From contig NW_005434644.1 of the NCBI RefSeq assembly GCF_000315625.1, positions 646,650-688,250 of the forward strand: a stretch of DNA of 41,601 nucleotides, given 5' to 3'. Origin of the DNA: Guillardia theta CCMP2712 (Eukaryota > Cryptophyceae > Pyrenomonadales > Geminigeraceae). A program made the position numbers and the translations under genes. The notes under the pieces are model-generated. The model worked only from the letters and a program-made list of their open reading frames with translations. It was not told where the DNA came from and did no database searches. Shown here piece by piece: positions 10,001 to 21,452 of the stretch (position 1 is the stretch's first letter; every line of letters starts with the position of its first letter).

Positions 10001-12572
10001 CGAGGTACTCCAGCATGGTCTTCATGTGCTTGTATCTCAACCTCGTCACTTGGGCTCGTAGAGCGGAGCCCTTGCGCAACCTGGCTGCCCGTTTGTAATC
10101 AAACCAGACCATACGTCTATAGACCCATAGGACATAGTAACGCCACCACATGTGGTACTTCCAGTAGTGCTCATACCTGTGAGATCCTTTCTTCAAAGAT
10201 CCAAGTTTCTTGTTGTAATCGTCTACTTGATCTTTGAAAAACTTCAAGACCGGAGTTCTCCATTTTCTCATCTTGTACAGCACTTCTCTGGAATCCTTGC
10301 TTCCTGCCTTAGTCGACCAAAATTTTCTCTCCCACTCCATCCACTTGTGATAGTTTGAGCGCCAAGTTTTCGTTTGTTTTCTCCGCTCTCTGGAAGCTGC
10401 CAGACGTCGTGCCGCTTTGCTATCCTTCTTGGACTTCAGCTTTTCGTTGTACTCCTTGACAGTTTTGTAATAAGATTGAATCCAATCTCTTCTTGCCTTT
10501 TCATATGTTTCAATGTCTTTGGTCACTGATTTGTACATGTCGGGATAACGTTTGAGATATCGCCTTCTCCTCTTCATGAAACGAATGTACCACCAGTACC
10601 AACGGTAGCCTCTCCATACGTATCTTCTCCAATGATAGTACGCATGCAACCAACGAGAGCTTCCAAGCTTTCTCTTCTCAAGATGACCCTTCCAATACGC
10701 TTCCCATTTCTGATAAATGGCATTTATCTTCTTCCACCTTGCATCGATCCTTTCGATGTACTTCTTGTACTTGTCACTTGTGACCTTATACTTCCAAACT
10801 CGACGCTTATTCCGCAGAGCTCTTCTCTTGTCCCTAGTTCGTCTGGCCGCGAGCATTCGTCCGTACCATCGAGATGCATGGTGATATCGACGATACCAAT
10901 AATTGTAACCATGCGAACCCTTCTTGTAACACTTCCAAATCTTCTTATACCTCACAGCCAAAGCCTTGTATGAATCAGAAGTCTTCTTTTTGATCTCACG
11001 GAGTTCCTTGGAAATTTCTTTATACTCGTTGGTATGGCGACCCATTGATCGTCTTAGTCGACCCAACCACGACACATACGCGCGATACATTCTGAACAGG
11101 CGTTTTCGATACAACCTAATGTAACGGAACCCTCGGTAGTATTTTGTGGTGCATTCTTTCTGTCCATCGGTGTACTTTGTCCATCGCTCAGAACCTGCTT
11201 CATACGTTTTGATCAACTGCTCAAACCTGTGTTTGGCTTTTTCAATCGCCTTTTTGTAGTCCTTGCTCCCTCTGCGATACTTTCTGGACTTTGCGACATT
11301 TCTTCGATATCTTACATATCGCTGACGTGCCTTCTGAAGCTTCTCATTGCGTTCAAGGTCTGCAGAGAGCCGTTTGTGGGCTTTGCTTGACTTGTCAATT
11401 TTCTTCAGCCACTCTTGATTTTTTTCAATTAGCATTTTTTGAAAATTTGAGTTTCGCTCACGATTCGTTTTGATTTCCTTGGTCAGCGACTCATAACTTC
11501 CGCACTTCTTGTTCTTATCCGTGCACTTAGGATACACACGTCGACGTTTGATCAAGAATCTGATCCATCTTGAGTACCAACCTTTGAGTCTTCGAGCATA
11601 TTTTGCATATTCAGAGTAGGTTTTCAACCATTCATCACTTCCAGGCGATTTGGAAGAGCTCAATTGTTGGCTGTACTCTGTCATCTTCTTGCTGTAACCC
11701 CTCTCCAGACGTTTCATGTTTCGAACAATAACACTGAGGTAACGGGAATATGCGGTATTCGTAGGACGGTATGCCCAAAACCTCTTCATGGTTTGGCGGA
11801 GTGCCTGTCGAGAATCTGCACGCGCCTTCTGGTTCATCTCCTTCCTTTTTACACCAGTTGCAGCTGTACACATGTTAGAGACAAGTACATCCAACAAAAT
11901 TCAATACGTACATGTTTGGCTTGAGCCAGAACTACTGCTGCCTGTCTTCCCGCTGGCAGTGTTTCCTCCACCAGTGGATCCCTGACCCGAGGATGAAGAA
12001 CCCGATCCCTTGCCCGAGGAAGAAGAACCCGATCCCTTGCCCGCGGAAGAAGAGCCCGTGCCAGACGACGAAGACGAGGAACTTGATGAAGAGGACGAGG
12101 ACGAAGAGGCTGACGACGACGACGAGCTTCTGCCTCCATTCGAACCTGAACTAGCTGATCCACCTTGATCAGTTCCTGGATAGCCGTAGATGATGATTTT
12201 GGAATCCTTCGAAACAGTGTTGCCGGATAAGAAGAAGCCGCTGTTTTGAATGTTGCTGTTAGCACCACATGGGCATTTGGAACAACCACATTCATCCGAT
12301 TTTGAAGACTTATCAGTTGACTTCAGAGAAATGAAAGGCAACTTTGGCACTTTCATCTCTATGGTTCCACCATTTGTCTGCACACGAGCAGCCCTTGATT
12401 TGAATGAGATGGCAGGCTGCTCAGTGTGTCCTTGATCACGGTCGCCTTTGGTAAGCCCAAGAAGCGCTGTTCTTGATGTTTGCGAGGTTGCATGTAGGGT
12501 ACCCTTGGCTACGAGCAGGAGAACCAGACAAGCACTTAAGCATGCTAGAGCAGCATGGCCTAGGCGACGCAA
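7096..12572 (-). CDS. giant secreted Trp/Tyr/Arg/Lys-rich tandem-repeat protein, unknown family (3 exons)
   Basis: Exons: 12572-11912, 11863-7410, 7362-7096. Introns are 48 and 47 nt, GT-AG, giving a product of about 1793 residues. Residues 1-28 form a signal peptide (ACLSACLVLLLVAKG). A short Cys cluster follows (DECGCSKCPCG), then a Ser/Gly/Lys linker of about 80 residues (about 135-220) with long Ser runs. From about residue 230 to the end the protein is extremely rich in Trp, Tyr, Arg and Lys, as in YHWRRYVWRGYRWYWWYIRF. It is built of about 18-19 units of about 81 residues, each with an aromatic/basic helix and a Lys-rich helix separated by GS/PGS turns. Units recur in a four-type order with a period of 320-330 residues. 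No catalytic motif or known domain is recognised. The signal peptide and Ser linker suggest export to the cell surface or matrix; the predicted charge is very basic. A polyanion-binding, adhesive or structural role is only a guess. Confidence 0.88.
7420..11610 (-). repeat. coding tandem repeat, about 81-aa unit in 4-unit super-repeat
   Basis: Within the big exon, A-type anchors (G-S-x-x-W followed by W-W-I-R-F about 25 residues later) occur at about residues 295, 621, 943, 1263 and 1592 of the full protein. The spacings are 326, 322, 320 and 329. Between them lie three further units of 77-85 residues whose starts resemble K-A-x-R-L, R-x-Y-x-Y-x-F and A-Y-R-Y-W. The copies are diverged at residue level, so the array is old or fast-evolving, not a recent slippage product. 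Confidence 0.8.
11975..12130 (-). repeat. Ser-coding low-complexity tract
   Basis: Repeated GAAGAAGAACCCGATCC-type and GACGAAGAC-type words on the plus strand encode, on the minus strand, the poly-Ser and GKGSGSSSS linker of the repeat protein. It is part of exon 1, between the Cys cluster and the aromatic/basic repeats. Confidence 0.85.
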
Positions 12573-13570
12573 TCTGATCCTGGTTCCAAAACGATGAAAT
12601 TAGTTTAGATCGTGACATATCACACGATATCAGATACTAATCAATGAAAGACGTTGATACCATGAGCATATTCTCATGAGCAAAGGAGCATGAACATAAA
12701 ATCTGATAAATCAAACAAGGTGCTGATATTACGAGCAGCACAGAGACAAGCAAAAGCACTCAGCTCCACTGAATGCTTCTGTATTTCGTCAACCTCATAT
12801 CATACACAAAGTTTCAAGAGAAAGGTAGGGGGGTTTCAGGAGGGAAGCATCGCTCCTCACCTTTTAGGAAGGAATGGCGGCGCCGTATGCGGCGCCGCCC
12901 CCAGCATTGCGAAGAGGCAGAGCTAATATGGATCCGGCCAAGAGGCGTTCTGCAAAACTACCGTGACACACCCCCTTTTCTCCCCGATAAATAACCCCTC
13001 CAATTTCCATTTGGAGCACAACCCCTCCCTGCCTGCCGGTACAAATGATCACAACTTCTACTAGTGTATACCACCCCTGTGTTCAGACCCCTACCCACCC
13101 TCTCCTGCTCTTCCACTGTTCATCTCCACCTCACTGAAAACCACCCCTGTCCATTCCGGCAATGCTCATTTCGCACCTAAATGTCTCCACCCCTACCCCT
13201 ATTTTAACTATTAAGTACCTACTGTTGACCACACATTTTATTACCCCAAGGAGTTCAGACCCCCACCGGTTGTACCCCAGGGCATGATTCCTACTCCGAT
13301 TTGAGTTCCCAGAAGGTTGACGAAGCTGCCAAATGTGGTATACCGGGTGGTCAGAATGTGGGGGGTGGGTGGTCCACAATCCAGTCTGAGGCGGCACTGG
13401 ATGGGTGAGTGAATATTGATAGATGCCTGAATCGAGAAAAGCAGACACTAGAGCACATCACTTGTGCCCTGACGGCGTCTGAGGTCATTCATTCAGATTT
13501 CAGGTGTGTTATAAAAGTGTAGTTGTTAGAAACTTATTTATATAAGAGTTTATGGTACTAATTACATGGA
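12573..13570. promoter_or_regulatory. upstream region of the repeat-protein gene with coding-strand G-runs
   Basis: No gene seen. From about 12830 to 13390 the plus strand has recurrent CCCC/CCCCT clusters, i.e. GGGG runs on the strand coding for the repeat protein that starts at 12572. Similar coding-strand G-runs lie upstream of several other genes here, so this may be promoter-associated. No TATA box or other recognised element was found. Confidence 0.4.
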
Positions 13571-13579
13571 TATATACTT

Positions 13580-14930
13580 CTGGTACAAAGCAGAGTACCG
13601 CTAAACGAGTCGGAGGGTCGGTAAAGTCGGAACACCTCTACTGTCATTTACCCTTTCAAAAACTTTTACCGCCTGGTTGAGTAAACAGGAATCCGCTGCA
13701 CCCAACTTGGCAACTTAAATTTCAGTTATAAAGGGCAACAGGTTTATGGGAAAGCTGAAAATTTTTAAATCTCACAACTAACTTTCAACTACTAGTACAG
13801 TACAGCTAGTAGTGTTCGATCTTTACTCAAAGTTCGATCACGCAAAGTGATAGTACTGAGTTAAAAATCACTATGACTCACCGGGACGATTGAATCCGGA
13901 GTACGGTAGTAGCCTAGTAGAGCGGCCGGGCCGCACTGCCGGCCAGTTTTGATCATCATCCCGGCGATCGGACCCTGACACCGAGTCCGGCTGTCCGACG
14001 CACAGGCCCGGCCGCCGGGCGAGAAGAGAAAAAACAGCCTGGCAGCGCCGGACAGGCTCAGACTGAAGATTTCAAACTGAACCTGAAATCAAGTTGCCAC
14101 CCGGCGTATTCCGGGCCCCGCTTCGCGTCCGATCTGACCGTGCCGTGGCAAGCAGTGAGACTCGAGACTCCCCGGCGACGGTCCCGGGGCCCGGGCGATC
14201 ATGGCCGGGCAGTGAGCACGGGCGCCGGGCGGCACTCAGTGAAGCTTTGAAGGCTTGCCCGGCGAGACCCGGTGACCCGGTGACCGTCAGGCTGATCATC
14301 CGGAAGGCTTGCCGGGGTGACGGGTCCAGTGCGCAACCACGATGGCAGGTCACAGTGGAATCCGCGGCGGGCTTCGCGAGTTTGTCCAGCACATTATCTT
14401 CGTGATCCGGGAGCGCCCGGCGATCCGAGGCTCGGATGATCGGCGGCTCCCGGCGCCCGGCGGGGCCCGTTCAATGCACTTGAATTGCCTGGCCCGGCGG
14501 AGTGACAGTGCCGCGCCTGCCGTGACGGCGTACTTGCCAGTGCCAGCGGCTGATCAGGACTGACTAGTTTAAAGTTAACTTCGAGCAAAAAGTTCAAACT
14601 CTGACCGTCACGGACTTCAGGGCCCGTCAGTAACCGTATAGTACTGGCCCTAACTTGAGTTGAACTTGAGTGACGGTGGCACCGCCGGCCCGGGCGTCAC
14701 GGCCCGTGGCACGCAGTCCGAGTCGCCGGGGGACTCGGAGTCCGATGGTCGGTCCGGGCCCTCAGTCATCATCGGCCCGGCCGCCCGGGCGAGTCGGCAG
14801 TCCGAGAGTCTGACTGCTGAGCCGGCACTGCGTGAGTCACTTCCCGGTCCGACTCCGAGGGCTCGTGGATCGGATTCATTTTAACTTAACTTTGAGTAAA
14901 GGACCATGGAACTAGGTTCGCTGTAGAGTC
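13580..14930. other. compositionally distinct island, possible repeat or mobile-element remnant
   Basis: The word usage differs from all flanking DNA. It is dense in CCGG, GGCCC, GACTC/GAGTC, CAGT/ACTG and GATC, with islands of TTAACTT and TTCAAACT. GC content is very high from 13920 to 14870. Many short inverted words and tandem-like phrases are visible, such as CCGGTGACCCGGTGACCG at 14269-14286. Open frames inside show no family motif and no splice-consistent coding. No terminal repeats or target-site duplication were found by eye. Confidence 0.5.
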
Positions 14931-15082
14931 GCATCGAGAGCGGGGATGACCTGATGACTCCCTCAAGGCGCGCAGGATGCGGAGTGAGAGAGATGGCTGA
15001 GACCGACCCTCATGCTCCTCCTCGTGCTCTCCTCGCCTTGCTCACTTGACAGCATCGTGGGATCCGATCGGTTGAGTAGGCC

Positions 15083-18000
15083 ATGGCGAGTCTGTACGCT
15101 CGGATAATGTCGTTAGGTGATGGGAGTGAAGGCACTGGACCGGCCGTCTGCTTGTCAGTTTTGAGGAGGGCGCAGTACAGCAACGACGAGAAGCCGCTCA
15201 TGCAGGTGCTCGTCAACTGCGGCGAGTGTGCATGCCGCATCCTGAACGAGACGCGGACCAAGTTGAGTAGAGTGAGCCACGTCCTTGTCACCCGCTGCGA
15301 GCCCACGAGGATCTCAGGCATCTCGAGCTTGCTGTTCCACCTCAGTGATAAGGGTAGTGCGAGCCTTTCTTTCGTTGGTCCAACCCCCCTCCACTCCTAC
15401 ATCGAGACCGTGAGAACTTTCGTCAGGCGGCGTTTCCCAGAGATTGAAGTCGCCGAAGTCGGAGCAGAAGGAGACAAAGGTTTTGCCTTCAACAGCTCAT
15501 CTGATGATCCAGATACCTTTGCCTGGGCACAGAGCCGAGCCCCACACACTGGAGTTTCAATCCACGCGATCCCGATGACAGCAACGTCGAACAAACGCCA
15601 GAAAACCTTGCATGGAGACTGCATCGAAAACAGTTCTTCAAGGTCAAGACCAGTGTTATCATATGCGTTCCTCATTCGGGGCCCTCCACCTCAACCGCAC
15701 AAAGATTCTGATGCGAATGCAACCAGGCAGACTTTGTTTGTTGTTGTGGATCATGCAGATGAGCAGGTTGATGCGAGCCAAGTGTGTCAGGCGATCACGT
15801 CTTGGCTAGAGCAGATGGAGATGAAATCAAAAGACGGAAAGTTGAGAGACGATCTGCATCAGAGAGTCATGTTGCACTTGGGTACCAGGAGCGTCTTGGA
15901 AAGTGCAGAATTCCGGAGTCTGAGAGAACGTGATGTGTTCCAGTTATTCCAACACGTTGAGTTGTGTACAAATGAGGCAAGCTCTGGGCCTTGTGCTGTG
16001 GAGAAAGAGGAAATCGAGATGATCCTTGACACAGGTCGCTCACATGAAATATGATCTTTCTTCTCTTCTCTGCTGTTTGTCTGACAGGTTTTCCTTTCCA
16101 GACGTCAAGAACAGCACTTTTTCCACTTTCTTTCCCTCCTACTGTCGGCAAAACCTCATGCTGCACAGAGCAGAGCCTTGGTTATTTCCTTTCTCGCATG
16201 CTTCTAAGCACAAAAATCCATCAGAAGACGACTCAGCCAGTCTGTCTCCTTTGGCAGTTATGCAAATATTCCCCAAATGTGTCAGTGAGCACAGCCAAGG
16301 TGCGCTGGTTCGCTCAGAAGAGTGTGAGCTCGCAGAAATGTCCAGGGGGAGAGTCGTCGACCTCAGTGAAGGTGATGTGAAGTGTCTGATGTCAAGGTTG
16401 TTGTCTGACGCGGGGGAAAGAGGGTGGCAGGAACAAGCCAAGCTCGTCCTCTAACAAGCTTGCGGCCTTGAACATGAAGAGAGAGCTCCGAGGGCTCCCT
16501 CCCCTCCCCTCCCTTCCTCCCTCAGAGGGAGCAGTGCAAACCAAGAGCTCTGAGCAGGAGGAAGCACAGCCCGCTGGTTACCTGGAGGAGATTGATCACC
16601 TGGTACGACAACTTCCCTCTGCCCTTGCTCTCTCTCTCAACCTCGGATCACCTTCAACCTCGGCCTCCCAGGCACAATCTGCTGCTCATCTGCAGCTCAC
16701 GTACTTTACGAAACTAGGTGTTCCTCGGCACCGGTGCAGCTGCTCCCAGCAGGCTACGATCCTGCTCGGGAATTCTCCTCTCCATCCCTGGAACCTCCGT
16801 GGGATCTCGGGAGGTAAATGGAAAGACACGAATCTTGCTGGACTGCGGGGAGGGATGTCTTTCCCGCCTCATGCAGATTGCCAGCAACGTGGGAAAACGA
16901 AATGTACGAGGGAAGTTCGGGGAGGGGAAGGGGGAGGAGGGGAGGAAGGAGACGGAAGAGGGGAAGGGGGAATGGAAAGAGAAGGGTAAGAGGAAGGTAG
17001 AGGGGAAGCTGGACGAGATCCGCTCGTGCCCAACTTGGAGGTGGCACGATTTCCTGATGGAGATCAAGATGGTTTGGATTTCTCACATGCATGCAGACCA
17101 CCACAGGTGTCACGATGTGCCACCCCTCTTGCTTCCCGCTGACGATGGCGTTGTTAGCGGCCTGCTGTCTCTTCTCTACCATCGCCTCCTCGCACAGGAA
17201 TGTCCAGCTTGCAGGTCTGAAACTTTTCGGTGTGATGAAGAGGCTGAAGCAGGCGGTAGGAGGGAGACAAAACAGTTGAGGATGGAAGATCAGGGGCAGG
17301 GGCAGGAGCAGGAGGATGTTTTGATTGTCGGACCGCATGCTCTCAAGCAAGTAGTTGAAAGCTATCACCATGTCATCAGGGGGAATTCAAGTAACTGCTG
17401 CCTCCTCTCCTCCTCCTCCCTTCTTCCTCTCCTCCCCCTTTTCCCTTGCCCCCCCCCCCTCTCCCTCCTCCTCCTCGACCACCTCTCACAAACTCTTGTA
17501 CTCAGATGTCTCTGCTTCTCTTGCCTGCAAGCATTTCACTGACTGCAATCGGCACGTCCTCTTTCCTTCCTTCCACCTCAGAAGCCTCCCTGTCTTCCAC
17601 AGCCACGACGCGCATGCAGCTATCCTCCGATTCCAGTCGCGCTCTAATGGCAAGGAGGAAGTGATCATTACGTACTCGGGGGACACACGGCCAAGCATGC
17701 AGCTGGTGGAGGAGACGATGAGGATGGTGGAGGAGCACCAGGAGGAGGAGAGGAGGAAGACTGCAGGAGGAGAGGGCGGGGGAGCGGCGAGAGCTTGTGT
17801 GCTCTTAATCCATGAGGCCACGTTCGACTCGGATCAACTCGAGCATGCAAAGAGGAAGCGACACAGCACAGTAGGGGAGGTGAGCAGTGAAATCTCCTCC
17901 TTGGGGAGTGCAGGGGGGAAGAGGAGGTGGAAGTGACAGTCCGCAGGCCATCCAGGTTGGCGAGCAACTTCGAGAGCGGCTGAGGAGGAGGATGGGGATG

Positions 18001-18441
18001 AGGTACAGCGCCCGACCCTGTGCTGCATGCTCACGTCGTCCTCAGCCGCCTCTGCTACGGCACCATCCTCTCGCACTTCAGTCAGCGCTACCCCAACATC
18101 TTCTCCCTCGATCTCACTGCCGGTCCCTCCCCCCCCTGTGCGAGGTGTTGCTGACAGTGCTCTGCAGGGTCTGCACCCTCGACCACAACAATCGCAGCCG
18201 CTGCCACTACCACCACTGCTGCCACTTCCTCCTCGTCCTCCCCTCCTCTAGCTGTCCCTGTCATGCTTGCCTCCGACGGACTCTTCCTGCCTCTGGAGTT
18301 CGAGAGGATGCGGCAGGAAAGAGTGCGTCTGCTCCGGCTCTCGTTCTTACTCATCGGCAGGTGTTCGATCGCTCCGCCCTCCTACTTGACAGACTGGCCA
18401 AAGTGAAGGAGGCGATGAAAGACAGCAAGGGAGAAGGATGA
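15083..18441 (+). CDS. ELAC2: long-form tRNase Z (tRNA 3'-processing endonuclease, ELAC2/TRZ type; 10 exons)
   Basis: Exons: 15083-16034, 16102-16445, 16528-16602, 16718-17106, 17158-17390, 17506-17879, 17947-18002, 18046-18122, 18168-18322, 18361-18441, giving 911 residues, typical for the long form. The N-terminal half is a degenerate metallo-beta-lactamase fold (VNCGECACRIL, KLSRVSHVLVTR). The C-terminal half is the active fold. It starts with FLGTGAAAPS, then LLDCGEG, the HxHxDH zinc motif SHMHADHH followed by GLLSLLYH, SHDAHA, YSGDTRPS, LLIHEATFD, KRHST and the final metal His in LSHFSQRYPNIF. It cleaves the 3' trailer from pre-tRNAs in nucleus and/or organelles. Residues encoded by 16904-17008 are a purine-rich stretch with splice-like ends (GTACGA...GGAAG) and a length divisible by three, so this may be an extra intron. 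A Ser/Thr/Ala linker interr­upts the C-terminal region. Confidence 0.92.
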
Positions 18442-18522
18442 GGCAGCAGACGGCGGAGGACGGGAGAGGAGGAGCGTTCAATGTTATCGAAGCAGATCGC
18501 ATCTCAATTTTCTTGATCACGC

Positions 18523-20483
18523 TCACACGGACTGCCCCGTCGCCTCCCTGTCCTCAAAAACCCGTCGAGCCCTGATCCTCCTCGCGAAATATTTCTTCTC
18601 TGCCTGTATCAGCCTCTTGTGGCTCCTTGCCCTCCTCTCCTCCTTGCTGAAGACCGAGTTTTCAAAGTCCATCTCTCTTAACACTGCCCGCAGGTCCAAC
18701 TGACCATCTTCCTCTCTTCCCTCCTCTTCCTCCCTCCTTTCCCCTCCTTTCCCCCTTCCACCTTCCTGGCTCCGTCCTTCCTCCTTCTCCTTCCCTGTTT
18801 CAGCTGCTTCTGTCTCCTGCTCGCCCTCTGACAGCATCCTCTTGACCGCCTGCCGGCGTGACTTGTCCTGCTCCGCCTTCCATCCCTCCCCGCTCCCGGC
18901 CCTTGACCATGCACATCAGCAACGACAGGGCAAGGCATGTGAATTCCTTACGTCGCGTTTCCTCCCTTGACGAGGGTCGGAGGCGTCTCGTGGTGCCTCG
19001 TGGGTTTGTCGGTGGTTGACTCTGATTTCTCGTTGACGGGGCTGCGAAAAATAGTAAGAGGAGAGAAGCGAAACTTGAGGGGAGGGGAGCAGAGGATGGC
19101 AGACGAGGTATCACCTGCGGTTGCCTTCCTCCTCCTTCTCCTCCTCCTTCTCCTCCTTCCTCTTTTCATCCTCCTCCTCCTCCTGTGGCTGGTTATGATC
19201 ATCCTACATCCAATCACAATGTCAGCCTGCAAGCAGCGACTGCGAAACGAATGTCCCCACATCGTCAAACTCCTGAGTCGAGGGCAACTCCTTGGCGCTC
19301 TGAACGGCCCAACCTTGGTTCGCAGGGACCTCATGCGCGGCATCCGGCTGGTCCGTGGACGACTGCATGCTGTCCTCGTTCACATCGCACAGTTCAATCT
19401 CGTACGCCTTGCTCGTTAAGTTGCCCGTCAAGCCCTGCCAGCATCTTCAGCGACTCCTTGTCAACTCGCCTCCTTTTGCACCTCTCTGCCCTCCTCGTGC
19501 AGGAGACCGTCTGCCTGCACGTGGAAGAAGAAAGGCTGGCTCTCCCCGTGCTCGCTCGCCTCGGAGACGCACTCGTCCTCGGTGTCCAGGTCCACCGCTC
19601 GCTCCTTCACGTGCCAGCCGTTGGAGTGGATGGAGTCAAGCTTCTCCTGCTGAATGTCGGGGATCCTCGCTTGATCGCCATCCCGACGGAAGATCCCGAG
19701 GAGGGATTGGACCTGTCAAGCTTGTCATCACTCGAGCTCAACCTTCTATCTCCTCCTCACATCCGGGTCTGCGTTGAGGTCCACAGGCTGCCCGAACGCG
19801 AAGCTCTCCCCTCCGATCCACTCGAAGTTGTCCACTGAGAGCACAAACTCGCTGCACTCTTGGTTCAGGTCGAAGCCTGCTCCTCGACATGTCACATCAT
19901 CTCTCCTCGACCGCCGTAGCATGCTCATCACCAGCTTGTAGAATAGAAACCAGAGCCCCCGACAGGCGCTGCCCTGGGAAGGCCTCGTTGAACTGCTCGA
20001 GAGCTTTGCTGCTGATGTGGCAGCTGATGGTGTTGTATCCATCAGAAACCAGGCAAGACATCATCTGCCTGTCAATGTCCAGCAGCTGAGCCTGAAATGT
20101 TTCAGCGTCAAAACTTGCCGGGGCATCAGGGGAAGCTTGCAGCACATGGGTCACATCCACAAGTGCATGGGATGGGGGCGGGATCGCTGCTGGAGACGAG
20201 CAAGAGGAGCAGGAGGAGCAGGAGGAGCAAGAGGAGCAAGAGGAGCAGGAGGATAAAAATGAGAGAGAAATCAGCACCATCACATAGCAACTCGGCTATG
20301 CGAGCAGAGGATCTCAGGGAGGCTCAGCGGTGGAGAGGGAGGAATGGAAATTTTGAGCAGAGTCTCGCAGACGCGTGAGGGACAGGAGATCATGGCAGGG
20401 GGGAGGAAGGAGAAACGACCTGCTGAAGGGAGGACGGTGGGAGGCTCTGAGCAGGGAAGCGAAGCAGCGCCGGCTTCAGCCAT
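18523..20483 (-). CDS. acidic protein of unknown family (8 exons)
   Basis: Exons: 20483-20420, 20189-19932, 19882-19761, 19712-19482, 19434-19261, 19203-19115, 19041-18952, 18901-18523. Their phases match throughout and the product is 468 residues. The first part (residues 30-230) looks folded (ISCHISSKALEQFNEAFPGQ, FVLSVDNFEWIGGESFAFGQ, SQPFFFHVQADGLLHE). The middle and C-terminal parts are highly charged, with Glu/Lys runs and coiled-coil potential, ending in a basic helix (KRLIQAEKKYFARRIRARR). I do not recognise the family. Exon 2 has a NAGNAG acceptor (CAGCAG) that would add or drop one residue. The intron before exon 2 contains a GCTCCT-type microsatellite. The gene is convergent with tRNase Z, with stops 81 bp apart. 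Confidence 0.75.
20200..20252. repeat. (AGGAGC)n-like microsatellite in an intron
   Basis: About eight copies of AGGAGC/AGGAGCAAG-type words, lying inside the first intron of the minus-strand acidic-protein gene. Confidence 0.85.
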
Positions 20484-21452
20484 GGCCTTCGTAGAACTTT
20501 GCTCATGCGCGCCTTTCCTTTTCCGGCAGGTATCCGCGAGTATCCGTGAGAAATCCCATGAATATCCGCGAGTATCCGTAAGACTGTCCAGGGGTCAGCC
20601 AGCAATAAAAGTTTTTTTCTCATCAATATGTTATGTTGTAAAAGTGTTTTAAACACGTGTTTCTCCGTACAATGGTGAATCATCTACATCTTAAATATTT
20701 TTATAATATATTTTTCTCCGATCTTTATGGATCTTTCCAATAGAGATACGTTTCCCCGAAGGGAGCAGCGAGGAGGGGTCACGGTCGCATTGGAGCATGG
20801 GTAGAGGGGGTACTCGCTGTTTCACATACTACAAAATACCCCCCTTTTTGAGTGGTAGTTCTGGGGTACAGATACTGGTGACGAAGACGGGGGTGGGGTG
20901 TGGAGGCAAAACGGGGTGGGGTGTTCTTTTTGATTGGCGAAATTCTCAGGGGGCCGAAAGCACAACGAAGTAGCGCGAAAGTTATGCTGAAAACCAGCAA
21001 GAATGCGAGATAACTATATGTGAAGATGTTATCATTCAAGCTGTAATGATGATTTAAGCTTGTTCTTTGGCTGAGGCTCTAAATTTTCTCACTTAGAGGC
21101 TCAAATATCTCTCTCTTGTAGTATTCTTTCGAGTAGATAATGGAGATTTCCATTCAGACCAGGTTACAAAGTCACAGCAAGAATCATGTTGGATGGTTGA
21201 AATTATTTTTCTCTAGCGCAAAAGAAGTCTAGCGACGTTTGAGTCATGATTTTCGTGATGACGCACAGAAAAGGAAACAAACATTAGCAAACTGCGGTCA
21301 GGAGATTCAGAGAATAGTTGTATTTTCTGAGACATGGGCGTCGTCCTGCAATCATTATCTAACCATTCTGCAGGTATTCATGCGCCACTGTGAGTGAGTT
21401 CATCAATAGAAACATCGTTCATTGCATAGAGACATTTATCGGATTTGCAAAC
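20484..21452. other. divergent intergenic region with G-runs
   Basis: No gene seen. 20530-20590 carries GTATCCG-type near-repeats (four copies of TATCCGYGAG-like words). 20770-20960 has GGGGGT/GGGGTGGGGTGT runs on the plus strand, ahead of the plus-strand gene at 21453. 20960-21380 is ordinary AT-rich sequence. Confidence 0.55.

Noticed and set aside
14072-14884. Open frames on both strands inside the GC-rich island
   Set aside because: They reflect rare stop codons in very GC-rich DNA and show no family motif. The composition is equally odd outside the frames.
19185-19838. 217-codon plus-strand open frame
   Set aside because: It is antisense to exons of the minus-strand acidic-protein gene, whose splice phases all agree.
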